From contig NZ_CP031727.1 of assembly GCF_008806955.1 (NCBI RefSeq), forward strand, positions 3,052,001-3,116,000: DNA of 64,000 bases, read 5' to 3'. The translations under genes were made by a program, and so were the position numbers. Source of the DNA: Cellvibrio sp. KY-YJ-3. GTDB lineage: Bacteria; Pseudomonadota; Gammaproteobacteria; Pseudomonadales; Cellvibrionaceae. Shown in pieces: positions 53,096-61,451 of this stretch (position 1 is its first letter; each line of letters starts with the position of its first letter). The notes beneath the pieces were generated by a model, which worked only from the letters and a program-made list of their open reading frames with translations, did no database searches and had not been told where the DNA came from.

Positions 53096-54445
53096 ATGAA
53101 GTGCTTATTTCTTACCTCTAGCCCCGGATATGGACATACCCGGGCTGCAGAAGCAATCGACGCGGCCCTTCGGTGCCGTTATCCGGATATTGAAACGCAA
53201 TATTTGGACATTACCAGCCTTATCGACCCACAAGTAAGCGAGGCAATTCAAGGCGGCTACTTGCGGATGACGGCTGAGCAGCCGGATTTGTATCAAAAAC
53301 TCTATGATTTGGATAAAAATTTCTATCGCCAGCTTGCGGGAAAAATACCGGCGGATAATGCCTTGATTGAATTTTTAGCGCAGCAGCAACAGCAATTTTT
53401 TCCGGAAGCCGTCGAGCGCTCCCATTTTACGCTGCCGGTGTCTTACAAAAGTCTCGACAGCGCATTGTTTAATACTTTAATCAACAGTATTTGTAATCGC
53501 GAAAAAATTCCTGCCGGGCGTCTGCTTTTGCAGGGTTTGCTTGGTTTGATATATAACATTTTGGCCTCGCGCTTAAAAAAATTCGTGAACGAATATGCGC
53601 CTGATTTTTTGATCGCAACCCAAATGTATCCCAATGCATTGTTGGCGCGTTCAATTGAAAAAGGGGCGATTACCCAGCCGGTAATTGGTGTGTTAACTGA
53701 TTACGGTACACACGGCCTTTGGGTTCGTAATACAACCAGCTTATATTGCGTGAGCCATGACGAAGCGGCTGAATCACTGCGCCGTAAAGGCATAGCGGAA
53801 GATCGTATTTGTGTAACGGGTATTCCGTTAATGCCTGCGTTCACCAATATTCCCACGCAAATAAAAGCCCAGCAGGATCTGGGCCTCAATCAACAACCGA
53901 CCATTTTAATAACCGGGGGCCAGTGTGGTATTGGTGTGCTCGATACCGTTAAACGGTTGCTTGACGATGAATCGCTTAATTATCAAGTGCTGGTTACTAC
54001 CAGCAACAATACTGCTGAGAAAAAGGTATTAAAGGCGCTTACGCTGGATTATCCATCCCGTTTTCGCGTGTTTGGATGGTGTGATGACATTAGCCATTTA
54101 ATCTGTGCTGCCGATGTTGTAATTGGTAAGCCCGGTGGATTAACGGTGAGCGAAACCCTCGCATGCGGGCGACCATTTATTGCTACCTGTTGTTTGGGCG
54201 GGCAGGAGATGCACAACGTGCAATTTTTGCGGGAGCGAGGAGCCGGGCTTCTGGTTGAGTTAGACCAATTGCCTCAAACCCTGCGCGAAATATTTAGCAA
54301 TGCAGAGCGTTTGGGGGATATGAAACGAAATGCCTATCGTTTGGGGCGCCCCAACTCGGCCCGCGAATTGGTAGTGGAAGTGGAAAGAATTCTGCGTAAG
54401 AAAGAAATGGCTTATTTAGAGGAAGTAAGTTTGGGTGAGCTATGA
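53096..54445 (+). CDS. MGDG-synthase-type (GT28) glycosyltransferase
   Basis: 449 residues. The N-terminal half (about 1-210) matches the MGDG synthase/UgtP acceptor domain: FLTSSPGYGHTRAAEAI, the glycine-rich loop and catalytic-type His. The C-terminal GT-B domain (about 240-430) binds the nucleotide sugar: TILITGGQCGIGVLD, FGWCDDISHLICAADVVIGKPGGLTVSETLACGRPFI. Relatives add Glc or Gal from UDP-sugars to diacylglycerol. The acceptor here is unproven, though a lipid is likely. No membrane helix; probably peripheral at the inner membrane. The stop overlaps the next start (ATGA), so it leads a three-gene operon. Confidence 0.85.
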   Translation: MKCLFLTSSPGYGHTRAAEAIDAALRCRYPDIETQYLDITSLIDPQVSEAIQGGYLRMTAEQPDLYQKLYDLDKNFYRQLAGKIPADNALIEFLAQQQQQFFPEAVERSHFTLPVSYKSLDSALFNTLINSICNREKIPAGRLLLQGLLGLIYNILASRLKKFVNEYAPDFLIATQMYPNALLARSIEKGAITQPVIGVLTDYGTHGLWVRNTTSLYCVSHDEAAESLRRKGIAEDRICVTGIPLMPAFTNIPTQIKAQQDLGLNQQPTILITGGQCGIGVLDTVKRLLDDESLNYQVLVTTSNNTAEKKVLKALTLDYPSRFRVFGWCDDISHLICAADVVIGKPGGLTVSETLACGRPFIATCCLGGQEMHNVQFLRERGAGLLVELDQLPQTLREIFSNAERLGDMKRNAYRLGRPNSARELVVEVERILRKKEMAYLEEVSLGEL

Positions 54446-55020
54446 AAAAATCATTATTTTACCGATTTATGTGTTGGTACGATGGTTATTGGCGCCGCAA
54501 CCATGGCGTAGAAAAATTCGACGAGCTATTAAGTTTTTCTTTCGAAAAATTTTCGGGTAAGCGGCGCGTAATGAATGATGGAAGTTGGATTGAGCCCGGC
54601 GACTGGCTAATCATTTTGCATTTTAATCGTGAATTTTTTATCGGTTCCTCCGCTAACCCTCAGCACTCTATTCGTAATGCCTTGCATTTTCGCAAGCTGT
54701 TGCTGTCCTCGTTGGGGAAGTTGGCCAAGCACATTGATGAAAATGAAAAGTTTAAGCGAGTTAAAGTGTTGCATGGAATTAGCTGGTTACCCCCTCACGG
54801 AGAAAGATTGGGGTTTTTAATTGAACCGAAACCCAATTCAATTTTTAGCTTTTTTCAAGCCTTGTATTTTAAGCTCTTATTAAAAGTCTTTTTCCCTCAT
54901 GTTGCTGTATCCGGAAAAAAACCAATACAACCTTATGCTTATTGGTTAACTCGTCGTAATTTACTTAAATACTTTTCCCCGGACTCGCAAGAAAATGAAC
55001 TTCTTATTGCCCAAAAGTAA
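54442..55020 (+). CDS. YkoP-like domain protein (putative)
   Basis: 192 residues, no signal peptide. Residues about 45-165 (EPGDWLIILHFNREFF, then LRKLLLSSLGKLAKHI-like helix, KVLHGISWLPPHGERLGFLIEP) fit the pattern of the YkoP-like domain, which in Bacillus is found joined to polysaccharide deacetylases. Residues 140-160 (FSFFQALYFKLLLKVFF) are hydrophobic and could associate with membrane. It overlaps the glycosyltransferase gene by four bases and the deacetylase gene by 26, implying tight coupling. Biochemical function unknown. Confidence 0.6.
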   Translation: MKKSLFYRFMCWYDGYWRRNHGVEKFDELLSFSFEKFSGKRRVMNDGSWIEPGDWLIILHFNREFFIGSSANPQHSIRNALHFRKLLLSSLGKLAKHIDENEKFKRVKVLHGISWLPPHGERLGFLIEPKPNSIFSFFQALYFKLLLKVFFPHVAVSGKKPIQPYAYWLTRRNLLKYFSPDSQENELLIAQK

Positions 55021-55693
55021 ACGCGGTGAACTGCAGCCTCTGCCGCATTTACTTTTGCCGCCGCCCATTCGTACTATAAGCCACCTTAATAAATTGGGCA
55101 TTCCAAATGTCCATGCACGTTGTTCTATTTGTTTAACATTCGATGATGGCCCCGATCCAATATACACACCCAAAATACTTGAGGTATTGGCAAACCATAA
55201 TGCAAAAGCCACATTTTTTGTATTGGGTGAAGCTGTGGAACAGTTTCCCGGTTTGGTATATGAAATTTTGAAAGCGGGTCATGGGATTGGTAATCATACC
55301 TACAGCCACAGTCATCCGTGGATGATGTCACCTTTGCGTGCGCAGCAGGAAGTTAGCAAAACTAACAGCATAATTAAGTCGATTACTGGAATTACACCCC
55401 GGTGGTTTCGTCCACCTTTTGGGCGTTTGCGTGCAGCGATGCGTAGGCAGGCACACTTGGAGGGGATGACGACGGTTTTATGGAGCCGTAGTGTTATCGA
55501 TTGGGGCATGCTAGGCACTAAAGCGGGCATCGCCCGGCGGCTCGAAACCATTGAGCCGGGTGACATTGTACTGATGCATGATGGAAAGCGTGAGGCGAAT
55601 AACCCGGAGTTTACGGTTGAATGCTTGCCAACATTTTTGCAGTCTCTTGGTGAGAAAGCCTTGGCTGCTTGTACGTTGGATGAGGTTTTTTGA
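54995..55693 (+). CDS. NodB-type polysaccharide deacetylase
   Basis: 232 residues of the carbohydrate esterase family 4 type. Motif 1 is TFDDGPDP (catalytic base and metal Asp), motif 2 GNHTYSHSHPWMM (metal His pair), motif 3 RPPFGRLR, motif 5 with VLMHDG. Such enzymes remove N-acetyl or O-acetyl groups from sugars. No signal peptide or TM helix is visible, unusual for a cell-wall enzyme, so it may act on a cytoplasmic glycolipid or precursor made by the two overlapping genes before it. Start 54995 lies inside the upstream gene. Confidence 0.88.
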   Translation: MNFLLPKSKRGELQPLPHLLLPPPIRTISHLNKLGIPNVHARCSICLTFDDGPDPIYTPKILEVLANHNAKATFFVLGEAVEQFPGLVYEILKAGHGIGNHTYSHSHPWMMSPLRAQQEVSKTNSIIKSITGITPRWFRPPFGRLRAAMRRQAHLEGMTTVLWSRSVIDWGMLGTKAGIARRLETIEPGDIVLMHDGKREANNPEFTVECLPTFLQSLGEKALAACTLDEVF

Positions 55694-55739
55694 TTAACAT
55701 AAAAATTCTGTTTTTTTAAGTTTGTTGTAACTGTGAAAA

Positions 55740-55761
55740 ATATTGGTTTGCGCGCCAATAT
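55740..55761 (+). promoter_or_regulatory. 7-bp inverted repeat after the deacetylase gene
   Basis: ATATTGG, eight bases, CCAATAT. It may be an operator or part of the transcript end. Confidence 0.35.
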
Positions 55762-55807
55762 CGATGAACAATTAGCATATCGATAGACAACTCATAACGA
55801 GGCTCCT

Positions 55808-55852
55808 ATGCTCAACACTTGCTACTCAGTGCGAGGTGGCCTGAGCATCTGA
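55808..55852 (+). promoter_or_regulatory. Structured leader with possible 14-codon leader peptide
   Basis: ATG at 55808 with AACGAGG five bases before it; the frame reads MLNTCYSVRGGLSI and stops at 55852, 30 bases before the next gene. The same bases form a hairpin with outer arms ATGCTCA (55808) and TGAGCAT (55842-55848) and an inner CACT/AGTG pair, followed by a T-run. The layout fits a translational or transcriptional attenuator, but it is unproven. Confidence 0.4.
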
Positions 55853-55882
55853 CAATTTTTTGACTTAAAAAAGGAGTGAGTT

Positions 55883-56293
55883 ATGGCGGTTTCTAAAATC
55901 AAGTTTGTAACCATTGTTGGTGCGCGTGGTGGGAGCTCCTCCAATCAGGATCTCGAATTAACGGTCATGGGAAGTAATTGGGAGTCTGTCAGTGGCCAGC
56001 AACCCGGCGCAGTTAAAGAAACTATTATTGATTTACCTGAGCCAGTTTCAATAAATGACTTCAGTTTTAACTTTTTTGATATTTATGCAAGTTCGATGAG
56101 TGCAGGTTCATCCTGGCTGTTATTGGAATCCATTTATATTATGGATGCCAGCCCTGGTAGCCCGAGCCAATTATTATTGGGGATTCCCAATTGGCCCAAA
56201 AATCTGTGGCTTTGTAATGAGGTTCAATCGATTAGCGGCGGTTACGTGGTGACAGGTTGTAATTTGGGTGTTATCGCCAAAATGTCTAACTAG
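55883..56293 (+). CDS. Unrecognised 136-residue protein
   Basis: I do not recognise this protein. It has no signal peptide and no TM helix. It is rich in Ser, Gly, Asn and aromatic residues and seems mainly beta: KIKFVTIVGARGGSSSNQDLELTVMG, SINDFSFNFFDIYASSM and SSWLLLESIYIM. Two cysteines lie near the end (LWLCNEV, VVTGCNLG). GGAGTGAG precedes ATG 55883, so translation should be efficient. It is separated from the deacetylase gene by a structured leader and ends at a strong terminator, so it is probably its own unit. Confidence 0.75.
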   Translation: MAVSKIKFVTIVGARGGSSSNQDLELTVMGSNWESVSGQQPGAVKETIIDLPEPVSINDFSFNFFDIYASSMSAGSSWLLLESIYIMDASPGSPSQLLLGIPNWPKNLWLCNEVQSISGGYVVTGCNLGVIAKMSN

Positions 56294-56357
56294 GTTTTCT
56301 TTTACGCTGAGTTTTTCTTTTGCCCCCCCGTTTGTTCGTAAATAAATACCCTAAAGT

Positions 56358-56391
56358 AAAACGCCCGGTTTTTTAAACCGGGCGTTTTTTT
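56358..56391. terminator. Bidirectional terminator
   Basis: AAAACGCCCGGTTT and AAACCGGGCGTTTT arms with flanking A and T runs, between the convergent orphan gene and cysH. Confidence 0.93.
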
Positions 56392-56426
56392 AGGTCTTAA
56401 TTTTAAAATGTTCCATTCACAAGCGG

Positions 56427-57149
56427 TTACTTCACATTGCCCGCATGTAAACCACATTCTTTTTTAGTGGCTTCTTCCCACCACCAGCGACCTTCGCGTT
56501 CATGTTGGCCGGGTGCAACGGGGCGGGTGCAGGGCTCGCAACCGATGGAAATAAACCCGCGCTCGTGCAATTCGTTGTAGGGCACTTCGCACATACGGAT
56601 GTAATCCCACACTTCTTTGGATGACCAATTAGCTAGCGGGTTGAACTTGGTCAGTTTGTCGCCAGGGCGGGCAAACAGTTTGTCGTCTTGAATGACGGGG
56701 ATTTCCGCGCGGGTAGGGCTTTGGTCTTTGCGCTGACCGGTAATCCAGGCATCCACTGTCAGCAATTTTTTACGCAGCGGTTCAATCTTGCGAATACCAC
56801 AGCACTCTTTGTGGTCGTCCTCATAGAAACTGAACAGGCCTTTCGCTTGCACCAGTGCGCGCACGGCGTCGCCATCGGGTGACACTACATCGATCTTAAT
56901 ACCGTAATGTTTGCGCACTTTTTCAATAAAACGATATGTCTCGGCATGGAGGCGGCCGGTATCCAGGCAAAACACCTGTACATCGGGGCGATAATTGCGC
57001 GCCATTTCGATCAGCGCTACATCCTCGGCACCGCTGAAAGAAATCGCGATATTCTCGAATTGGCTCAGGGCGTATTTGATGATTTTCTGGGGGCTTTCCT
57101 GCTGCAACTTGGCTTCAAGATCAACAAGATTGATTTGGCTATCGGTCAT
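56427..57149 (-). CDS. cysH: Adenosine 5'-phosphosulfate reductase (assimilatory)
   Basis: CysH reduces APS to sulfite using thioredoxin in cysteine biosynthesis. It has 240 residues. The PAPS-reductase fold begins with [15 protein letters not shown] and the [11 protein letters not shown] motif. Two cysteine pairs ([12 protein letters not shown] and GCEPCTRP) are the [4Fe-4S] ligands that mark the APS-using, Pseudomonas-type enzyme rather than the E. coli PAPS reductase. The catalytic Cys is in KKECGLH at the C-terminus. It is divergent from thrH. Confidence 0.95.
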   Translation of the reverse strand: MTDSQINLVDLEAKLQQESPQKIIKYALSQFENIAISFSGAEDVALIEMARNYRPDVQVFCLDTGRLHAETYRFIEKVRKHYGIKIDVVSPDGDAVRALVQAKGLFSFYEDDHKECCGIRKIEPLRKKLLTVDAWITGQRKDQSPTRAEIPVIQDDKLFARPGDKLTKFNPLANWSSKEVWDYIRMCEVPYNELHERGFISIGCEPCTRPVAPGQHEREGRWWWEEATKKECGLHAGNVK

Positions 57150-57320
57150 GGTGGCTACTCACGGTCATTCTTTTTAAGAGGCGGTAAGGATACCAGAGGC
57201 GCCGCCTCCAGCCCAAGTAATGCGCGGTATTCAGGTTTGCTTTAGCAGGGTAAAAAGGGTAGATTGCCGCCACTCTTTTTACCCCTAATAGCTTGATTAT
57301 TAACCGTCTTGGAGGTTGTT

Positions 57321-57938
57321 GTGGAATTAGCATGTCTGGATCTGGAAGGTGTATTGGTCCCCGAAATTTGGATTGAATTTGCGAAAGTGACCGGCATTGA
57401 AGAGCTTAAAGCCACTACCCGCGACATCCCTGATTACGATGTATTAATGAAGCAGCGCCTGCGCATTCTGGAGCAACACAACCTCGGCTTAAAAGAAATT
57501 CAGGACGTGATCGCCACTCTCAAGCCGCTCGAGGGCGCAGTTGAGTTTGTGGATTGGCTGCGCGAGCGCTTCCAGGTGATCATCCTCTCGGACACTTTCT
57601 ATGAATTCTCCCAACCGCTGATGCGCCAATTGGGTTTCCCAACACTGCTGTGTCACCGTTTGAACATAGATGAGCGCGGCATGGTGGTTGGCTACACCCT
57701 GCGTCAACGCGATCCAAAGCGTCAATCTGTATTAGCGCTGAAAACCTTGTACTACCGTGTAATCGCCGCTGGCGACTCGTACAACGACACCACGATGTTG
57801 GGTGAAGCGGATCAAGGCATTCTGTTCCATGCACCGCAAAATGTGATCGACCAATTCCCGCAATTCCCGGCGGTACACACTTACGAAGATTTGAAGAAAG
57901 AATTTATCAAAGCGAGTAATCGTGAACTGAGTTTGTAA
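57321..57938 (+). CDS. thrH: Phosphoserine/homoserine phosphotransferase ThrH
   Basis: ThrH is a HAD-family phosphatase that acts on phosphoserine and transfers phosphate to homoserine. GTG 57321 is chosen: GGAGG lies five bases upstream and the protein then starts ELACLDLEGVLVPEIW, giving 205 residues, equal to P. aeruginosa ThrH. HAD motifs: CLDLEG, LSDTFYEF, the Lys in RDPKRQSVLALK, and AAGDSYNDTTML. A bidirectional terminator follows. Confidence 0.95.
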   Translation: MELACLDLEGVLVPEIWIEFAKVTGIEELKATTRDIPDYDVLMKQRLRILEQHNLGLKEIQDVIATLKPLEGAVEFVDWLRERFQVIILSDTFYEFSQPLMRQLGFPTLLCHRLNIDERGMVVGYTLRQRDPKRQSVLALKTLYYRVIAAGDSYNDTTMLGEADQGILFHAPQNVIDQFPQFPAVHTYEDLKKEFIKASNRELSL

Positions 57939-57962
57939 TTAGGGCTTTAATCGCTATAACGC

Positions 57963-57999
57963 AAAAAGGGGCAATCATTCATATGATTGCCCCTTTTTT
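57963..57999. terminator. Bidirectional terminator
   Basis: AAAAAGGGGCAATCAT, TCAT, ATGATTGCCCCTTTTTT. Shared by thrH and the convergent small membrane gene, whose stop overlaps the T-run. Confidence 0.92.
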
Positions 58000-58153
58000 A
58001 TTGCTGTTGATTGAGTTCTATCAAGGGTGGTGCCCACTGCTGTTTTGTGGCGCCAACACCCAACAAAAATATCCCTTTGAGGAGGATAATAATCAGTGCT
58101 CCGATAACCAGTTCAGTAAGGATTTTGTTGTTCTTTTGAGTTGGTATTTTCAT
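57998..58153 (-). CDS. Small membrane protein (51 residues), unrecognised
   Basis: A short gene supported by TTGGAG five bases ahead of its ATG and by a terminator at its stop. The product starts MKIPTQKNNKILTELVIGAL. It has one hydrophobic helix (about 13-35, with a lysine at 26 in the middle) and a polar tail (TKQQWAPPLIELNQQQ). I do not recognise the family. It resembles small single-span accessory subunits in size and layout. The open frame on the opposite strand (57983-58183) has no ribosome site and looks spurious. Confidence 0.6.
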   Translation of the reverse strand: MKIPTQKNNKILTELVIGALIIILLKGIFLLGVGATKQQWAPPLIELNQQQ

Positions 58154-58286
58154 CGTAACTCCAAGATGAATCAGGTGTTTTAACGTTTAGTTCAATACCC
58201 ACTTCACTTGGACGATCATCTAATGATCTTGTTACAAAATATTATGGTTGAGCCATAGCGTGACACCTCCTTTGTCACTATTGCTA

Positions 58287-59039
58287 CTAGTACAGCACTC
58301 GCTTAAACATGCCCAGTGCTGTTTGGTAACCCCACAGCTGCAACTCTGCATCGTATCTCTCGCCTTCATCGCGCATAAAAGCATGCACACCATTAACCTC
58401 ATGCCAAGTGAAGTTCACTCCCTTCGCAACCAGGTTGGCATAAACTTTTGCGCGCCCCTCCGGCGGAATATGCGGGTCTTGTTTGCCCCAAATCATCTGC
58501 AATTCACCGGTAATTTCACCGGTGCGGGTCAGGCTTTCATTGCCGGGGTTGGAGGGTGTTAAGCCGGAGTGAATGTCCGTTGCATAAAAACAGCTAGTGG
58601 CAGCGATGGCCGGGTTAATGGCCGCGCGATAGGCCAAACCACCGCCCAAGCAAAAACCCATGGCGCCGATTTTGCCGGAGTAATAATCCAGTGTTTGCGC
58701 GTAATCGATCATCGCCTGAGTATCGCTGTCGTGTGCTTCCAGGGTTTTGGCGACTTTATCGGCGTTGCCTTTATCGCGGCCGGCATCGTCGTAACCCAGT
58801 ACGGTACCGATTGGGTTTAACTCATGGAACACTTCCGGAACAATCACAATAAAACCGTGGCCCGCCATAATTTGGGCGCTGCGACGGATCGGTGAGGTCT
58901 GTTGGAAAATTTCGGAGTAAAGAATAATCGCAGGGAATTTTTTGCCGGCGGTTTCGGGTGTGTTTTTGGGGCGATATACATAGCAGCGCATAACGCCGGT
59001 AGGGGTGTTTAAGTCGATTTGATGATCCTGGATAAGCAT
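58287..59039 (-). CDS. Dienelactone hydrolase-family protein
   Basis: An alpha/beta hydrolase of 250 residues. ATG 59039 has GAGGAG six bases before it; the longer frame begins inside a repeat. The triad is Cys in GFCLGGGLAYRAA (about 118-130), Asp in WGKQDPHIPPEGR and His in NGVHAFMRDEGERYD, as in carboxymethylenebutenolidase. The true substrate is unknown; no aromatic ring-cleavage genes are nearby. No signal peptide. Confidence 0.88.
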   Translation of the reverse strand: MLIQDHQIDLNTPTGVMRCYVYRPKNTPETAGKKFPAIILYSEIFQQTSPIRRSAQIMAGHGFIVIVPEVFHELNPIGTVLGYDDAGRDKGNADKVAKTLEAHDSDTQAMIDYAQTLDYYSGKIGAMGFCLGGGLAYRAAINPAIAATSCFYATDIHSGLTPSNPGNESLTRTGEITGELQMIWGKQDPHIPPEGRAKVYANLVAKGVNFTWHEVNGVHAFMRDEGERYDAELQLWGYQTALGMFKRVLY

Positions 59040-59087
59040 TATTTTCTCCTCTATTGATGGGGTAGATGTTTTGTAATTGGCACTGAG

Positions 59088-59195
59088 TTTTCGGAATTCG
59101 GACTCTTCTTTCAAAACCCTCAAGTCAGGGACGACTTGAGGGAGCTACAGGGATGTATTCATGCGTTTTTGAAAGAAGAGTCCGTGTTTCGAAAA
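59088..59195. repeat. 108-base cruciform element (MITE/REP-like)
   Basis: Nested inverted repeats: outer TTTTCG/CGAAAA (59088, 59190), then an 18-bp perfect pair (59099-59116 with 59167-59184), then a 10-bp inner stem CCCTCAAGTC/GACTTGAGGG (59117-59142). No coding potential or T-run. It lies between pabB and the dienelactone hydrolase gene. It looks like a small non-autonomous repeat or a structured leader RNA. Confidence 0.75.
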
Positions 59196-59207
59196 CGGGC
59201 TTCAAAT

Positions 59208-60647
59208 TTAAGAACCAAACTCTTTTTCAAGTGTATCCATCAGCACTTTTACCTTAGCGATGGACTCGCGGTATTCCTGTTCGGTTTCTGAATCTGCAAC
59301 TATGCCGCCGCCGCCCCAGCAGTGGATTTTGTCGCCATCGCATACCAAGGTACGGATGGCGATGCTGGTATCCATTTGGCCGTCGGCACTGATGTATCCC
59401 AGGCTGCCACAATAAAGCGAGCGGCGGGTGGGCTCCAACTCTTCGATAATCTCCATGGCGCGAATCTTCGGCGCGCCAGTAATACTGCCGCCGGGAAAAG
59501 CATCGCGTAGCAGGTCAAGGGCGGTGGCATTGGGGGTTAACTCACCGGTCACGGTGCTCACCAGGTGATGTACGTTGGTAAAGGTCTGCAGTTCGCAGAG
59601 TGTGGGTACCCGTACTTGTGCGCAGTGTTTGCTCAAATCGTTGCGTAGCAAATCCACAATCATCACATTCTCGGCGCGATTCTTCAGGCTGTTTTGCAGC
59701 CATTCGGCGTTGGCGGCATCCTCTTCGGAGGTCGCGCCGCGTTTGATCGTCCCTTTAATCGGTTTGGTCTCCACGCGCTTGTCACGCACCTGAATAAACC
59801 GCTCGGGCGATAAACTCAGCACCGCACCATTCTCCAATTGCATAAAACCCGAGAAGGGCGAGGGCAGTGCCTGACGCAGGGCGAGGTAAGCAATAAGCGG
59901 ATCGCCGCTGAATTCCGCGCTGAAACGCTGGGCAAAATTGACTTGATAACAATCCCCCGCACGAATGTAGTCGTGAATTTTGGCCAGTGCTTGTTGGTAT
60001 TCTTCTACTTTAAGATTGCTTTCAAACTCACTGATTTTGAACGATTTTTGATCACTCCTAATGCAATTTATAGCTTCGTGGAACGCTGGGTTTTTAGCGG
60101 CTGAGGCGCAGAGCTGCTCGATTTCCAAAAAGTTATAAGCACCGCCAAGCCGTTGACCCAGCTCAGTGTTGATGACTAAACAAGCGGTTTTATGCCGGTG
60201 ATCCTGAATAATCGCCCAAGGATAAATGCCGACTGACATATCCGGCAGCGCTATGTCATTTCGAGCAAGATTAGGCATGGTTTCCAAACGGCGGCCGAGG
60301 TCGTAACCAAAATAGCCAAGTGCGCCGCCAATAAAAGGCAGGTCGCTATTTGAATGTTCGGGTAATTGATCGACAGGTAAAAATTGCTTGAGCAGATAAA
60401 ACGGATCCAGTGCAGATTCGTCTGTGCGCCCATCACCGTAACGAATGGATGTGTTCGCGCCACGTGTTTCCACCAAGCACTGCGGCGCAGCGGCGATAAT
60501 ATCAAAGCGCCCATACGTGCTCTGCGGGCGGCCGGAATCCAGCCAGACAGCATGGGGTAAATGGCGCACCAGAGCGAACCAGTGGGCCGAGTCTGGTTGA
60601 TAAACAAGCGGAATAATGTGAGGTGTTGTGGCAGTAAAGTCGGGCAT
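59208..60647 (-). CDS. pabB: Aminodeoxychorismate synthase component I
   Basis: PabB makes 4-amino-4-deoxychorismate for folate synthesis, with ammonia from PabA. It has 479 residues from ATG 60647; an upstream extension of the frame has no homology. The N-terminal Anth_synt_I_N domain (about 15-150) contains the conserved strand LPFIGGALGYFGYDLGR. The chorismate-binding domain (about 215-470) has KPIKGT, VDLLRNDLSKHC and GGSITGAPK. The lysine in PIKGT marks PabB rather than TrpE. Confidence 0.94.
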   Translation of the reverse strand: MPDFTATTPHIIPLVYQPDSAHWFALVRHLPHAVWLDSGRPQSTYGRFDIIAAAPQCLVETRGANTSIRYGDGRTDESALDPFYLLKQFLPVDQLPEHSNSDLPFIGGALGYFGYDLGRRLETMPNLARNDIALPDMSVGIYPWAIIQDHRHKTACLVINTELGQRLGGAYNFLEIEQLCASAAKNPAFHEAINCIRSDQKSFKISEFESNLKVEEYQQALAKIHDYIRAGDCYQVNFAQRFSAEFSGDPLIAYLALRQALPSPFSGFMQLENGAVLSLSPERFIQVRDKRVETKPIKGTIKRGATSEEDAANAEWLQNSLKNRAENVMIVDLLRNDLSKHCAQVRVPTLCELQTFTNVHHLVSTVTGELTPNATALDLLRDAFPGGSITGAPKIRAMEIIEELEPTRRSLYCGSLGYISADGQMDTSIAIRTLVCDGDKIHCWGGGGIVADSETEQEYRESIAKVKVLMDTLEKEFGS

Positions 60648-60803
60648 GGAATCTCGTCGGGCTATGCCGTTACGGGGGTTGCATTCTACCTTATCAAGCC
60701 TCGGCTGCGGCAATTAGACTTTGACGCCAAGCCCGTTTAAGCTGCTGCGACTTCGAGTGTGCTTTTGTCGCTGACAAGTGTTTGTTAATTAAGGACTAAC
60801 CTG

Positions 60804-61430
60804 ATGGATTTCCTCGTTTTTATAGTGGCCATGTTGATTGGCGGGGTTGCGGCCTGGCAGGCATTTAGCTGGTACTACGCCAAAAAGTTTAAACCTGCCA
60901 AGCAGGATGTTGCTGCTGAATCCTTTGTGCTGTTGGAGCGGATCGAAAAGGTGTTTAAGGTGGTATTAGCCGAAGGTTATTTCACCGAAATATACGATCA
61001 CAAATCCAAAAAAGATTTCTTTGGTATTTTCAAAACTAACAGCAAAGCCTTGGTCGTCGCTAAAGCAAAAGTATCGGTAGGTTACGATTTTGCCAAAATG
61101 CGTTTTCGTCGCGATCACCAAAGCCGCACGCTGGTTATCGAGCACTTTGCCGACCCTGAAATCATTTCTATCGATACCGATTACAAGTTCTACGACATCA
61201 ACCAAGGCTTGCTCAATAAGTTTGATAACGAGGATTACACCGAAATTCTCGCCGAAGCCAAAAAACTGATGCAGGACAAAGCGCAAGCGAGCGATTTACC
61301 CGAAATTGCGCAAAAACAAATTCAATTAATGATGCAACAACTCTGCGCGTCCGTCGGTTGGCAGTTGGAGCATGAAAAGGTATTGGAACCGCTGAAAACG
61401 GTACAAGTGCTTGTTGATGATAATAAATAA
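60804..61430 (+). CDS. DUF4230 membrane-anchored protein
   Basis: 208 residues. One N-terminal membrane helix (about 2-22) and a soluble DUF4230 domain (about 40-200: LLERIEKVFKVVLAEGYFTEI, ALVVAKAKVSVGYDFAKM, DTDYKFYDINQGLLNKF). Function unknown. The DUF2339 gene starts 21 bases after its stop, so they probably form an operon. Confidence 0.85.
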   Translation: MDFLVFIVAMLIGGVAAWQAFSWYYAKKFKPAKQDVAAESFVLLERIEKVFKVVLAEGYFTEIYDHKSKKDFFGIFKTNSKALVVAKAKVSVGYDFAKMRFRRDHQSRTLVIEHFADPEIISIDTDYKFYDINQGLLNKFDNEDYTEILAEAKKLMQDKAQASDLPEIAQKQIQLMMQQLCASVGWQLEHEKVLEPLKTVQVLVDDNK

Positions 61431-61451
61431 AAATACGCATAAGGAATTTCT

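Noticed and set aside
57983-58183. 66-codon plus-strand frame after thrH
   Set aside because: It starts within the terminator, has no ribosome site, and the opposite strand has a better supported small gene.
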